64,000 nucleotides of DNA from Pascua guehoae (GCA_001600415.1 BCJX01000002.1:3117165-3181164), one strand, 5' to 3'. Positions 32,685 through 43,955 are shown, counted from the stretch's first letter. Made by a program: numbers and translations. Notes: generated by a model not told the origin, from the sequence alone.

Positions 32685-32852
32685 GACAGGCGCCATACCC
32701 TCCCCCCTCTCTTCCTCACCGTCCAAGTGTCCATCGCAAGTCCGTGCCTACACCCACCCCAGCCAACACACACCTGCTCACCCATCCCAGACCATCCCAG
32801 ACCCACCCCCATACCACGGTCACCACTCCCTCCTCGCACCCCACTTGCAACA

Positions 32853-33077
32853 ATGCGCCTCACCGCCCCCCTCGCTACCCTCCTCCTCGCCGTGTCCGCC
32901 GCGGCCGAGTGCGTGTGGATTGCGGACGACCGCTGCCCCTTCGGCCAAGACGTCAAGTGCGTGCCCTCTGTCGGGCGCTGCGCCATCATCACGCGTGGCC
33001 TCTGTCCGCACGGCACAGACTATGTGTTCCGCGAGCACTGGCTCATAGATGGCGGCGGCGGCTATGTTCTCTGCTGA
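32853..33077 (+). CDS. Small six-cysteine secreted protein (CPxG..KC repeat family)
   Basis: A single exon encodes 74 aa. Residues 1-19 are a clean signal peptide (LTAPLATLLLAVSAAAE). The mature part has six Cys in two related units: CVWIADDRCPFGQDVKC and CAIITRGLCPHGTDYVF, ending GGGGYVLC. A related but broken sequence lies at 983-1171 of this window. The units resemble the Cys-rich CPG..D(V/I)KCC motif found in fungal secreted proteins, sometimes attached to wall-lytic enzymes. Here it stands alone, so the function is unknown; a wall-binding or effector-like role is inference only. The start is chosen by the CAACAATGCG context and the signal peptide. A strong TATA box lies upstream. Confidence 0.75.
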   Translation: MRLTAPLATLLLAVSAAAECVWIADDRCPFGQDVKCVPSVGRCAIITRGLCPHGTDYVFREHWLIDGGGGYVLC

Positions 33078-33703
33078 TCGAGTATGGGCCGAATGTATGT
33101 CCCCTGTGCTTGTGCACTCGGGGGCAGGGCACTCTGTCCGGCTGTGCTGCTGTACATGCCCTCTATGCCAAAGCGTCTCTTAATCCACACTGGTGCTGTA
33201 GCACCCAACCCCCAGCGGAACCTCATTAATTCGTGTCCTCACCTACCGCACTCTGGAGTGCGGAAGTCATACCCTCATGTCCTCCCATAGTCTATATTCT
33301 AGCCTACTGCACTGGCGACACTGGGCGCGCATGCTGGTACTCACTACCACCTCTCCTCAGCCGCGCGTGGTGTACATATTCCGTATCTCCTATTCGCGCG
33401 TCCGCGATACCAGAACAGGAAGGCAATGGAACTAATTCTACATTCCAGATGTACACAGGCCGGTTTGCCCACTACTCCAACACGAGACCGCTTCTTCTGG
33501 GGGAGCACCACAGCTGGAACGTTGAACAAGATCGTAAGGGTGTGGCATGGCAAGGCGAAAGCACGGATATGGCCGATGGTGGCCATTTACCCGCAGATTA
33601 CCCGCCATCGCCATCTGTCGTCATTGCCGCCCAAGCACCCCAGCTACCATGCTTGTCATCGTCGCACGAGTACACACTTGACTTACTCACACTTCTCCTG
33701 ACC
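33078..33703. other. Intergenic between secreted protein and rhodanese genes
   Basis: No gene supported. A frame through this interval joins the rhodanese frame, but its sequence (LPCLSSSHEYTLDLLTLLLT before the chosen start) has no family match, so the ATG at 33704 in GACCATGTC context is preferred. Confidence 0.5.
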
Positions 33704-34759
33704 ATGTCGGTCCCGCTCATCATCCCCCCGACCTCTCCACTGCTACAGGACGCCAACGCGGTAATCCTCGACGCGACATGGTTTCTAAACCAGCCGTCGC
33801 GCGACGCGCACAAAGAGTTCACCACGCGTCCGCGCCTTGCACGCGCGCGGTTCTGGGACCTCGTCGCCGTGTCCGAGCCCCACCCGCGGGGGTTTCCCAT
33901 CATGCTGCCCAGTCCTGAGCGGTTTGCGGCCTATGCAGGCGAGCACGGTATTGGGCCCGACTCGCATGTGATTGTGTATGACTCGCTGGGGGTCTTCTCC
34001 GCCCCGCGGACCGCGTGGACGTTCAAGGTGAGTTCGTGGGAGGGTGGGGAAGGCGGGCTGACGGCAGGTGTATGGGCATGAAAAGGTGTCGGTCGTGGAT
34101 GGGGGCTTGCCCAAGGCCGTAGCCGAGGGTGTCGCGCTCGAGACGGGTCCGCCCAGCGCGTTCGAGGTGGGTAGTATCCTCGGCGCTGCTGACGGCAGAA
34201 AACAACTTATCCAGTCCCCACACTCGCCCCCCGCGCAGTCATCGGTACGTCCGCGTCACTTCAACGACTGACTCACAGAATACGACGAGGTCCTCCACCT
34301 CGCGGGGCGCGATACACCCACGGCCGGGGCGGTCATCGCGGACGCACGCCCCCGGCCGGCCTACGAAGCGGGCCATATTCGGACCTCGTACTCGCTCGAC
34401 TTTCCTAGTACGCTCCTCGCCGAGCCTGAGGGCTTCCATGTCCTGTCCCCCACACAGGAGGCGGGGTTCAACTCGTTCCGCGACGCAGAGGGATACAAGC
34501 AGCAGCTGCGTGATCGCCTCGGCGACGAGGTTGCAGACAATGTGCTCTCTGGGAGGACGACGGTGGTCAACAGTGAGTAACCAGAGGTACGACTGTGAGC
34601 TGACGCTCGCTCTCAGCTTGCGGAGGCGGGATCAGTGCGTGCATCAACTGGCTGCAGCTCAAGGCGCTCGGGGTCGATTCGCGCGTGTACGACGAGTCGT
34701 GGGCGGGGTACAAGGCGCGCGACGAGTCGTTGCGTGCGGTTGGAGCTAGCCCTACCTAG
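33704..34759 (+). CDS. Two-domain rhodanese / thiosulfate-3-mercaptopyruvate sulfurtransferase (Tum1-like)
   Basis: Transfers sulfur via a persulfide on a catalytic Cys; the Tum1/TSTD group feeds sulfur to tRNA thiolation and cyanide or mercaptopyruvate metabolism. The five-exon model is 33704-34027, 34068-34166, 34199-34244, 34279-34572 and 34617-34759, giving 301 aa with all phases closing. The N-terminal rhodanese domain (residues about 15-140: LDATWFLN, HVIVYDSLGVFSAPRTAWTF, KVSVVDGG) lacks an active Cys. A linker (YPVPTLAP) leads to the second domain, with ADARPRPAYEAGHI and the active-site loop TCGGGISAC. The Cys is in CGGG rather than the common CGSG. No mitochondrial presequence is obvious. 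The 46-nt third exon was placed because it alone keeps frame and the conserved linker. Confidence 0.88.
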
Positions 34760-35213
34760 CTGGAGATGGGAACACTGCAGTTTGTCGCGCAGGAGGGGAT
34801 GATTTGGGATAATGGGCCATTCATGCGTTTGTACTCAGATGTACCTGGCTAGCACTTCGGGGACGGACCGACGAGGAACGCATTGCTTCGCCATGGCCGC
34901 ATCAGCACCCAGCGAGAAGCGGGCTTGAGCGCATGGAAGACGTTGACGCCTGATTTACTCACAGTTTATCAACTGGTACATACTTCATACTGACACTCGC
35001 CGAGTGGCCCACGTGCCCTGCTCGTGTGGTTGTGCCAACGTCGCCGACGCTGATCGCTGATCATTGCCACTTGCATGTCACCGAAAGCCCGCTCGCGGAT
35101 ACAGTACACACTGGCAACTGACGCTTGCTGACGTGTGACTGTATCCTGCCATGAACACTGTACAACTTCATCATCCTTGTTCTCTCATTCCTTCTCCTCA
35201 CACCTCTCTCAAC
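34760..35213. other. Intergenic region, no feature seen
   Basis: 3' flank of the rhodanese gene and promoter of the next plus-strand gene. No TATA box recognised; the last 50 bases are CT-rich leader. Confidence 0.5.
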
Positions 35214-36751
35214 ATGGCACCCACCGCGGCACACCCCACCACCGCGGCAATGATCGCCGTCGACCACATTGCGTCCGCGATAGTCTCGCACGCGACGCGC
35301 CCCACGCTCGCGACGCTCATGCGCGTCAACCGCCGCTTCTACGACGTTGCGTCCAAGACGCTCTACGCCACCGTCGCCGTGTATGAGGACACGGTCGCGT
35401 CGCTCCTGTACCCGATTGTTGCCAAGAAGACGGGCCCGACCAAGACGCACGATGCCAAGATCAGGACCCTGAAGCCGATGCAGCGCAAGATTAATAAGAA
35501 GAAGGGCAAGGGTATGGGCGCTGCTACAGCGGGGGACGTCAAGGAAACCGGCAATGCCAAGGAGGACGGCCCGGGTGTAGATGCGCGTGACGCTACCACG
35601 GACAAGAACATGAACAAGAGCGAGACCAGCAAGAACAAGACCAACAAGACCAACGCCAACAAGAACAAGACCAACGAGACGAACAACAGGACCAACGAGA
35701 CGAACAACAACAAGACCAACAACAACAAGAACAAGAACGAGGCCAACAGCAACAAGACCGCCAACAACAACAACAACAAGAACAACAACCACAACCCCCC
35801 CAAATCGCACGCCAGCGGCCGCGCACCAAAGTCTGCGCTCCTGGGCCACATCCGCACCCTCACGATCGGCTCGCACCCCAAATGGGTCTGTGACGCGTAC
35901 GCCTCTGCGCTCGCCTCGCACGCCACCAACATCGACACTGTACGCGTCGTCCAGTTCCCGCTGCACATGTACGCGACGCACCCGCTGTGCGAGCACGCGC
36001 TGTGCCGGTTCCTCGCGCCGCTGTCGCCGCGCAAGCTCGTGGTGCGCAACTGCTCGGGGGACGCGGTGCCGTTCCCGGCCATGTGGAAGATGCCGGCGTC
36101 GGTCGACGAGGTCGTGCTCGTCCTCTCGACCATTCGGGACCGGTACGCCGGGGGCGAGGTAAGTCGGCTTTATGTATTTAGCAGGGTACAGGGTATATAT
36201 CACGGGCAAAGACTGATACATACAAGGGTAAGGGCCCACTGGATCTGGCCCACAGCCTGCCCGCGCAATTCTCCACGGCGCGCGACATCAAGATCATCTT
36301 CTGGCCCGACTGGGACCTCTCGATCGGGCGCGACCGCGCCCTCGTCGACCCGACCATTGTCGACCGCACCCAGCTCATCTTTGTCGACGACATTACCCGC
36401 GTGCTCAAGTATGCCACCTACCACCCCGGGGGTTTTGCCAACCGCAAGCCCGACGTGACGATTTACGGCTTTGCCAATCTCAAACTCACCGACCTCGACG
36501 GCCACTCGGGCTTTGTGCGCAAGTACAATGCCGAACACCCCACGCCGGGCGAGCCCTATGCGCTCCCCAGGGGCGGGCTGCACATGATCACCAAGCGCCA
36601 CTTGGAGCGGCTCGAGGTTATCATGTGGGCGCCCCCGGGGGGCAGCACGACGCCCCAGGTCCTCGGGTGCGCCATGGTGCGGTTCAAGACGCTCGAGGGG
36701 TATGTTCGTAACAAGTCCGCGCGCGTCGGAGAGATTTCCGAGTGGGACTAG
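35214..36751 (+). CDS. F-box-like protein with a long Asn/Lys-rich insert
   Basis: Two exons (35214-36158, 36227-36751) encode 489 aa. The N-terminus reads VDHIASAIVSHATRPTLATLMRVNRRFYDVASKTLY, an F-box-like domain. Residues about 95-205 are a low-complexity insert of KN, NKTN and NNN runs that begins with a KRKxxKKKKGKG-like basic patch. The C-terminal half (HIRTLTIGSHPKWVCD, LCRFLAPLSPRKLVVRNC, DEVVLVLSTIRDRY, IKIIFWPDWDL) has alternating hydrophobic strands, as in the leucine-rich-repeat-like bodies of related proteins. An in-frame ATG upstream (35151) exists, but the AACATGGC context favours 35214. Substrate-receptor function in ubiquitin ligases is inferred from the fold only. Confidence 0.7.
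35605..35795. repeat. AAC/AAG trinucleotide-rich coding repeat
   Basis: Imperfect AACAAGACC and AACAACAAC units encode the Asn/Lys/Thr-rich insert of the F-box-like protein; a typical slippage-prone tract that keeps frame. Confidence 0.8.
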
Positions 36752-38134
36752 AAGAGTCTGGCACGCCGACATGGCGACACAAGCTGTGCTGTACATTGAT
36801 TTGAGAGGGACGGGCGAGGACAGATACGATTGGCACGATTCGAGAGACCGCACATACCATTTTGCACGATTCGAGAGACGGCACGACCATTCAACCATGT
36901 GTAGCGGCCGTTGCCCAGATGTACATACATATCACTGCGAGGGCCAAGCCGCAATGCCGCTTTGAGCCACAGAGCACAGCCAGCAACTGATTGAGCTCGA
37001 GTCAGCGGGGGCGAGTACCAGGACCCGGTGACTAAATTGAACATCAGCGGGCAAGAGGCTACAATTGCTGCGCGCCCAAAACATGTGGTTGCCAAGTTGT
37101 GTTGTTGGATGAGTGTATTTGCTCGCTGGTTGCAGCGATTCCACATTGTGCGTTCCCATTGTGCGCTCCACCGTTGCGCCGGGTTGCCACTGCAGTCGCC
37201 CACCACGCCCACACCGTCTCAGGTTGAGGAATCCGCTGCCGGGCCACCAAGACGTGGCGCCTGATCCAGGACGAGTAGGCCAACCAGGCCATACTCTGAC
37301 CCTCATGGCCGGCAAGTGAGTTGGGGCCGGCTACTCACAACTGCTCATTTGTTTTCGTGTATTCTGTACGTAGCTAATCCTCGATACAACGTGCACTCGT
37401 GGTATGCGTATACGTTCTGAGCGGTTCATGGCAGTTGTCCTGGTCATGATATGCTGCGTCTTGGAATGGAGCTGTCGCCATTGCCTTGAATCTGCCGACT
37501 CTCGATTACTTCATGGGCCCACATCTCGCCGCAGCCATCCTGTACGCTGAGCTGCGAGCTAACCATGCCGGCCTTGTGCATCTGACACCATGACGCACGA
37601 GGGGAACAGGCACGGCGGATATGATTCAAAGAAGCTCAACTTCCGTCCTGCAAGTCGCTAGGCCCCAGCCTCGTAGCGCCTCAGTCTCACCGTGCCACCC
37701 ACTCGTTGCGGATCACATGAAACCAGTAGCATCCAGATGGAACAATGTCTATATCAAGGTCCGACGAAACGAAAGCCAAGCAACAGCGCTGGCGTATAGA
37801 AAAAAAAAAAGGGTTGAAGTGAAAGGTTGAAGGAACGGTCGGTTCACCACGCTCGTGGTGTATGCGTTGTGGTATGGTACAGTGAAAAGAGGTACAATGT
37901 GGAACCAGGAGACGAGGAGACGAGGCCGCGGGTGTGCGCCGACGAGGGCGGGGTGAGGCTACGGAAGGTGAACGCGCGTGTGTGACATCTAATTCAGAAA
38001 GATGGGGCAAGTCGGCGCACAGCACACTCGGACGGCGGGCATGGTACCTGTGAGTGCACGAGCAGCAACCCACACTAGCACTGGTCGCCGAGTTGGGCCG
38101 GGCGCGCGCTAGCCGAGACAGGCTAGTCGCCAGA
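36752..38134. other. Convergent 1.4-kb intergenic region
   Basis: Lies between the F-box-like gene (plus) and a membrane-protein gene (minus). No gene recognised. It contains an imperfect 30-bp tandem duplication (36831-36890) and an A tract (37801-37810). Confidence 0.5.
36831..36890. repeat. Imperfect 30-bp tandem duplication
   Basis: Two copies of TTGGCACGATTCGAGAGAC followed by (C/G)GCAC...CCAT, about 31 bp apart, in the 3' flank of the F-box-like gene. Confidence 0.65.
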
Positions 38135-39388
38135 CTAGACCCACTTCTGGGCCGAGCGACTGGGCGACACGGTCCCGTTGGTGTCGTACGCGTACTCGCT
38201 TGCGAGCACCTCTGCGTCGGGCGCGGGCGCCGTGGAGCCGTGGTAGTCTTCAAACGGATCACTCGTGTACTGGCCCGACACACCGCGGGGGCTGGACAGG
38301 CTGGGCACTTCGTCAAAGCCGTACTCGACGTCTACGGCGGGGCGCGAAAAGTCGATGGGCTGCGCGACGTCGTCGACATCAGGCGCAGGTTGGCTCCACG
38401 ACCCGACGGCGGCTGCCGCATACGCCGCATGCGACTCGGAGCTGGGCGGCGACGAGGTGGGCGAGCGCGACGCGTAGCCAGAGCCGCTCGTGGACGACGA
38501 CATGGACGAGACGGGGGACCCCGAGAGCGACGGACCGGGGACGGGACCTCCAAACTCGTCGAGTGGTACGTGCTCGGCAGCGCGTGCAAGCGGTGACGGA
38601 CGCTTCGGGCGGTGGCGCGACGTGCGTGGCATTGCTGCCGAAGCGGCGGCCATCTCGGCGGCAGCGGCGCGCGCCGTGCCGCGTGACTTGCGGCCCTGCG
38701 AAGCCGTGGGCGAGGTTGGGGAGGAAGGCGAGGGCGGCGACGGTGGCGACGTGCGACCTGGTGTTGCGAACGGGTCGGCGTCGATCGGCTGGGCATCGTC
38801 TTGCATGAGCGACGGCTGCTCGTACGGTTGCTGGACGTAGAAGTCGCCGCCTGCGGGAACGTATGCGAGCGGCTCTGGCTCGTATCCCTTGGGCTTTTCA
38901 GACAAGACAGCGTCTGCGGCGGCGGCAGCAGCGGCGGCCGAGCCGTTGGGCGGCAGGTATGCGGGCGGAGGGATGCGGTGGATCGAGTGGCGTGGCGGCG
39001 GGGGCATCGGAACAGATGGGTCAAACGATTTTTCAGAAGGAGCCTTGAGGCGTGCAGTGCTGCTCAAGGACGTAGCGCGCGACGCGTGTTTTTGGGCATG
39101 GAGACGAGCACGCCGGCGCTCGTATGCCGCCCTGGCTTCCTCCTTGCGCTGCTTGCGACGGTGAATGAACCACCACAGGCCGAGTGCGAGAATAACGCCC
39201 GCGGCGATACCGCCAATGAGGCCGCCGACAATGGGGCCGACGACATTGGGGCTGTTCTTTGCTGCGGCAGTCGGGGTGGCCGTCACGATGGTTGCCGTGC
39301 TAAAGACGGTGACGACAATGTCGCGTTCAACAGGCGTGGGGGTCGGGACTGGCTCGCGCGGGGCGAGGGACAGTGGTTGGGGTGCCAT
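38135..39388 (-). CDS. Single-pass membrane protein with long disordered cytosolic tail (Skg6/Mid2-like layout)
   Basis: Uninterrupted minus-strand frame of 417 aa. Residues about 20-45 are a Ser/Thr-rich external segment (VVTVFSTATIVTATPTAA). Residues about 50-72 form a Gly-rich transmembrane helix (VVGPIVGGLIGGIAAGVILALGLWWFI) followed at once by a basic stop-transfer and coiled stretch (HRRKQRKEEARAAYERRRARLHAQKH). The remaining 310 residues are Pro/Ser/Ala-rich and disordered, with YxxP-type motifs, a poly-Ala tract and several SPP/SPR sites that look like kinase targets. This is the layout of fungal wall-stress sensors and polarity-associated SKG6-type proteins, but there is no cleavable signal peptide at the chosen start. 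An in-frame upstream ATG (37 codons earlier) does not add one. Function unknown. Confidence 0.65.
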   Translation of the reverse strand: MAPQPLSLAPREPVPTPTPVERDIVVTVFSTATIVTATPTAAAKNSPNVVGPIVGGLIGGIAAGVILALGLWWFIHRRKQRKEEARAAYERRRARLHAQKHASRATSLSSTARLKAPSEKSFDPSVPMPPPPRHSIHRIPPPAYLPPNGSAAAAAAAADAVLSEKPKGYEPEPLAYVPAGGDFYVQQPYEQPSLMQDDAQPIDADPFATPGRTSPPSPPSPSSPTSPTASQGRKSRGTARAAAAEMAAASAAMPRTSRHRPKRPSPLARAAEHVPLDEFGGPVPGPSLSGSPVSSMSSSTSGSGYASRSPTSSPPSSESHAAYAAAAVGSWSQPAPDVDDVAQPIDFSRPAVDVEYGFDEVPSLSSPRGVSGQYTSDPFEDYHGSTAPAPDAEVLASEYAYDTNGTVSPSRSAQKWV

Positions 39389-39529
39389 GGTCTTTGGGTC
39401 AGCAAGTGGGGAAGAAAACGAGAAGACGAGGTGGGAGAAGATTGTGGGATGATAGCGGGGGTAATCTGTGAAGCCATGCATGCCTGCCTGGGCGAGGAGG
39501 ACAAAAGTGCAAGGGCTGCAAAGTGGCTG

Positions 39530-39569
39530 AGGTGAGGGTGAGGGTGGGGGTGAGGGTGAGGGTGACGGT
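39530..39569. repeat. GTGAGG hexamer array
   Basis: About six direct copies of GTGAGG/GTGGGG, 142-181 bp upstream of the membrane-protein start (CCTCAC on the coding strand). Possibly leader or promoter sequence. Confidence 0.7.
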
Positions 39570-40213
39570 GGTGCCAGTGCTGCAAAGTGGTGACAGCGCG
39601 CAATGAGGGGCCGTGCGCCGTGCAACAACCAGGGTTGAATGCGCGCGTCTGCAAGCCCCTGTCTGTCTGCGCGTCTGCCCTTCTTGGCTGTCTTGGCTGG
39701 CTGACTTTGTGCCTTTTGCATTGCGCTGCGCAATTGGGTGCCAAGATGAGCCATCCCAAGCCACTCAGCCATGGCCACCACTTCGAGGGTGGGTATGGGG
39801 GATCTGGGAGGGTTCCGAGGATCACAACCAGACCGTGCGTACAAAGCCAAGGGCATGTTGAGGATCGTTTCGATCGCCGAGAAAACACCCAAAGCAGGCT
39901 TGACACTGTCCTCTGTACCCTGCACATCGGGTCCGAGGAGCAGCTCATGCACAACTGGCCGCAGTCAACGCGACGGAGAAATCACGGACAGCAACCGGTG
40001 TGCAGACGCAACCCGAGGGAGGCAAGGAAGGAGCGCTTCACACCTTGGGCCTGCTCGACGCCTGCTCGCCTTCTCGCTGTTGTTCGCGTCGGAACCGAGC
40101 CAGCGGACACGAAGATAGGGGCACAGGGGCGCGAGGGATCTTCTCGCCGGGGCCAGGCTTGACACGGACCAGCACTGCACACGGACCCACAGATCGACAA
40201 GGGCGCCGCCAAC

Positions 40214-40245
40214 GAACAAGAGAACAAGAGAACAAGAGAACAAGG
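40214..40245. repeat. 8-bp tandem repeat (AACAAGAG), four copies
   Basis: Direct tandem of AACAAGAG, the last copy ending AACAAGGG; upstream of the minus-strand membrane-protein gene. Confidence 0.75.
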
Positions 40246-40656
40246 GAGCACAGATAGCAAAAAGGGGCAGGAACGAGGGGAGGCGGGGAAGGACTCACAA
40301 AGAGGACCGTGGTGCGAGTGGAATGGGACAAGAAGACGATAGAGGAAGAAGACGACGGATGTCCGCACGTGCGAGATTGCGGCCGTCCTTAAGAGGTCGT
40401 CCCAGGGCGGGTAGGGCGTAGGGTCTGGGTTCAGAGACGGGGTGGGTGGACGCGGTAGACCGGGGTGCGAGAGTGATACGCAGGACGCAGCGGCCTGCCG
40501 ACGGGGGAGCAAGGCGAGGCGAGGCGGCTGGTGGCAGGGAGGCCTTTTCAGGACTGGGGGGTCTGGGTTTGTGGCTGCCGTGGCTTGTGCTGCAGTGGCG
40601 TCTAAAATGGCGTCGGGATCGGGGGCGACAATGGCGTCGATGGCGTCGGATTAGGG

Positions 40657-40667
40657 CTATTTATTAA
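40657..40667 (-). promoter_or_regulatory. TATA-like element, minus strand
   Basis: TTAATAAATAG on the minus strand, the only clear AT-rich box in a GC-rich neighbourhood, about 1.27 kb upstream of the membrane-protein start. It would imply a long or spliced 5' leader. Confidence 0.3.
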
Positions 40668-43600
40668 CCAAGACCAGCAGGACCGGCGCGGGCGTGGGCG
40701 GGCGTGGGGGGTCGATGCCAACCAAGAGTAGACTGGGCTGGGTTTCGAGCGCGTCCACGGCAAGACACACCTGTTCGAGGCGGTGGGAAATGGAAAAAAA
40801 AGCGGCAAAGAGATGACACAAGTGTCAAACGCGCGACGAGGGGCCAAAGATGACAAGAATGCAGTGTGCCCTATGCACCGCTCGGTGATACACGAGGACG
40901 CACGCGGCTGTTGGCGGTGATGCTGTGCAAGCTAGGCTAGTTGTTGACAATGATGCGATGCGTAGATGGGTCGATGCTCGAGGGCCGACGATAAACTCTG
41001 GGTTGGCGAGCTTCACCACACGGGGTCGTGCCTCGATGCAGTGTAATGTCGATAGACGCGGGCGGCTGGGGTGAGAGTCGTCCGTCACCACGAAACCAGG
41101 CGGGGGGGACAGCTTTTGCAAGGGGGAGGCAGTGCTCGTCTCAAGTTCAAGTAGGCCGGGCGAGGCGGTGAGGTGGGAGCTATCGTCTGTACCCAAGCCG
41201 GGGTGATGGCGATGCGGGAAGTGAAACCAAACAAAAACGCGCCAAACAAAGAGGAAATAGGAAACTAAGAAACTGAATCCCGGTCGCACGATAGAGTGCG
41301 TCAAACGCTGTCAATGCCGGGATGGCTGGTGAGGTCGGGCTGATGGATGGGGAGGGACGGGCAGGAATGATGCTGGCGGGGGGGAAGAAGCGGGGCGGTA
41401 CAAAGAGGAATGTCGTACAGCCGTGCCGTGCCGTACTTGTAGCGTACGACTGTGCGTCTCTTTCTACGTGCGGGTCGGCCGGTTCCGTTCTGGTCCAGGG
41501 CGTGCCAGCAGTCCCAGCAGTGTGCCAGCAGCAGCCTAGTAGCGTAGCAGGCGTTGTAGCGTGCTAGCTAGGTACAGTAGGTGGACGGGGGTGACGAGAG
41601 AATCGGGAGGAATGTCCAAAGTCGGGCTGGGGGGGAACGGGTTGTGGATGGATGTGTCCAAAGGGTAACAAAGGGTACCTAGGGAAATTTGGCGCAAATG
41701 TAAAGGCACGTGTAGAACCCTCTGAGCCTGGGGGTCGGTTGGTCGTACTGCCGCCCTACAGCTCAAGAGCTCGCAGATTGTTCGACCCAAGGCTCGCGTG
41801 CCGCCCACTTGCAATGTCCAAGGGCCAAGCAAAGATACAACGACAGGAACAGACAGAGCCACGGATCCTCAGCAACAGACAGCCAGCAGCCTGAGTGTCG
41901 CTCGTGTAGGCAAGGGGCAAAGACCAGTGGCAGATGCCGGGACCCTTGGCGGCAACCTTGGCACCGCGGGTGGGACCACACTGCACAACCTAAAGCGTGG
42001 TAATGGGTCCCAAGCTCGGCTGATGCTCTGCTCCAAGGATGCGGAACAAGCTCCCTACAAATGCCAAGCGGCTTGCGGTGTGTGAGCTTGGGGGGTAACA
42101 CGTGCGCGTAGACGTGGGTTTGGTGGCGGCGCTGCGCCGGGGCGAGTGAGCAAGCGCAGTGGCGTGCGGAGAGTTGCGGGCGGGGTGGGGGGTGCGGATG
42201 GCGGGTGTGTAAGGTATGGGGGTGAACAAAAATGCAGCCAAGGGGTGGGGGGGAAGGCGAAGAAGCGACGAGGACAATGGTGCTTCTGAACTGTCTGATG
42301 GCTGGTGGACGGCGGGAATGCTGTACTAACCGTGGCACGTACATTCGCTGATCACTGCTCAACTGACACTGCTCGACCGACTTGTTACACAACACGCAAC
42401 CTCCAACCTACCAAGCCAGCCCCTTTTGGCGTTTCCGGATGCTAGTACTAGTGGTCTGGTCCCGGTTTCCCAGAAATATTGTGCCTCCTACAACGTCGAC
42501 GACGACTGGAGCTGGCCCTGCAGAGTGCAGCGTGCGGCGCCCAGAGTGCAGAGTGCAGAGCGAGCGCAGACGACAAGGAATAGGGCATCCACTGACTCGG
42601 TGCAACACCCGCCCATCCCGCGCAGGGTCGAGGAACAAGGGACAGGGACGAGCAGCCGGGTACCGGTGACTAGGTGGCTCTGGGTTCCTGTGCCTGCTGG
42701 GTGAGGTGCATGCTGCACCTTGTACTGGTATGCTGCGAGCTGCACGGTGCTGCCTGGTCATGCTGCATGCTGCGGTAGGTGTTTCGTACCTGCTTACAAC
42801 GGGAACCCGAGAAAAACAGTCATTACTACTACTGCCTTCAGATGATTGCAGGTGTGAGCCAAGCAGACCCCAAGCAAACGCCATACTGTACCCGCCAACG
42901 ACAGATTACAATATGGGAAAACATCACCTCACGGTCGGTGCCCGCCCTGAGCTCTAGTCCCCGACACCGATTTCCCCGCCCATACTTCCATACAACTCAC
43001 GGGTGGAGATGAGGGACGTCTCCGTTCTGCCTCTTTTCCGACCCTGGAAGCCAAGCCGGAACGAGTCAAGGCCTTGAGGCTGAAGTGATCGCCCGCCAAG
43101 CGTCGAGGGACGGCGGCACGCGCCGCATCCGCCGATGAATGACGCTCTGTCACATGCGTCACGTCATGGTGATGGCCGCTGCCCGCTGCCGCTGCCACTG
43201 TGGGGATGCCCGTATTTCCCGGTCGGCCCGCGTCATGATGCTCGATGCTCGATCTCGTTCCGCAGGCCGCCTGCCGCCCGCACTGTCGCCCGCACAACTC
43301 GTATCCAGATCCGACTATGTAGCTCGTGCGATCGTGCGTATCGTGTGCGCGTGCAGTCGCAGCCGCAGCAGTCATGACCTCCGAACAAGCCTCGAGCGCG
43401 AGCCAAACCACAGGCATGGAACCGTCCCTGGCGGCCCGGCGGCGTACCGTGCCACAACCGTGTCGGCATGGTGTAAACCGAGAATGCGCCACTTTGCATA
43501 AAGCAAAGCAGAGCCTGCCAACTGGCACTGCCCATACCTCATCTCGATATTCTGGGAGGCCCAGGCGTCGGGCCTTACCACTACCCCGCAACCGCCTCGT

Positions 43601-43955
43601 CCATGGTACCAGGTTGTTAAACTTCAGAACGCATTCTCACGCACTCCCCTTAATATACCCAGATTAGCATACTCATCCGCATCACAGTGGTGCCCCCCAC
43701 AAAGAGCCACTCGTTCCCGCAAACCAAAAGGGTTACAGTTCCAGACATGACGCTCACGAGGTGCGTCTATAGTATCCGATGCATAGCCAAGACTCATTAA
43801 CAGAGTCTATAGATGTTGTGGGTCGGCGCGCTAACGCTGCGAGATGGCAGGGCGAACAAGTCGCCCCTGGGTCCGTGGGGGAAAGGTGAAGGGAGGATGC
43901 GTAGGCGCAGAGGGAACACAGGGAAGTGGCCGACACCGGCCCCGTCACCCCGCGT

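Larger units (their letters stand above)
27555..32852. other. 5.3-kb gene-poor divergent interval between two secreted-protein genes
   Basis: Separates the CPL1-like gene (minus) from the small cysteine-rich secreted gene (plus). No gene could be supported. The open frames are short, low-complexity or antisense to each other. Visible structure includes promoter repeats (27668-27768), a diverged 130-bp direct repeat (29869-30125) and a coding-like fragment on the minus strand (32336-32444). Confidence 0.45.
39389..43955. other. 4.6-kb gene-poor interval upstream of the membrane-protein gene
   Basis: Lies between the 5' end of the membrane-protein gene and the 3' end of MPG1, both minus strand. 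No conserved coding sequence was found. Local features: GTGAGG-type hexamers (39530-39569), an octamer array (40214-40245), an AT-rich TATA-like site on the minus strand (40657-40667) and many short CAG/GCAGC-rich patches (41500-41560, 42520-42770). A long regulated promoter, a spliced 5' leader or a non-coding transcript are all possible. Confidence 0.45.

Noticed and set aside
39541..39575. GTGAGG/GGGTGAGGGTG runs considered as interstitial telomeric repeats
   Set aside because: Units are GTGAGG rather than a TTAGGG-type repeat, few in number, and lie in the leader of a gene.
41763..42395. 210-codon minus-strand open frame
   Set aside because: Pro/His/Ser/Cys-rich low-complexity translation of simple repeats; no protein-like features.
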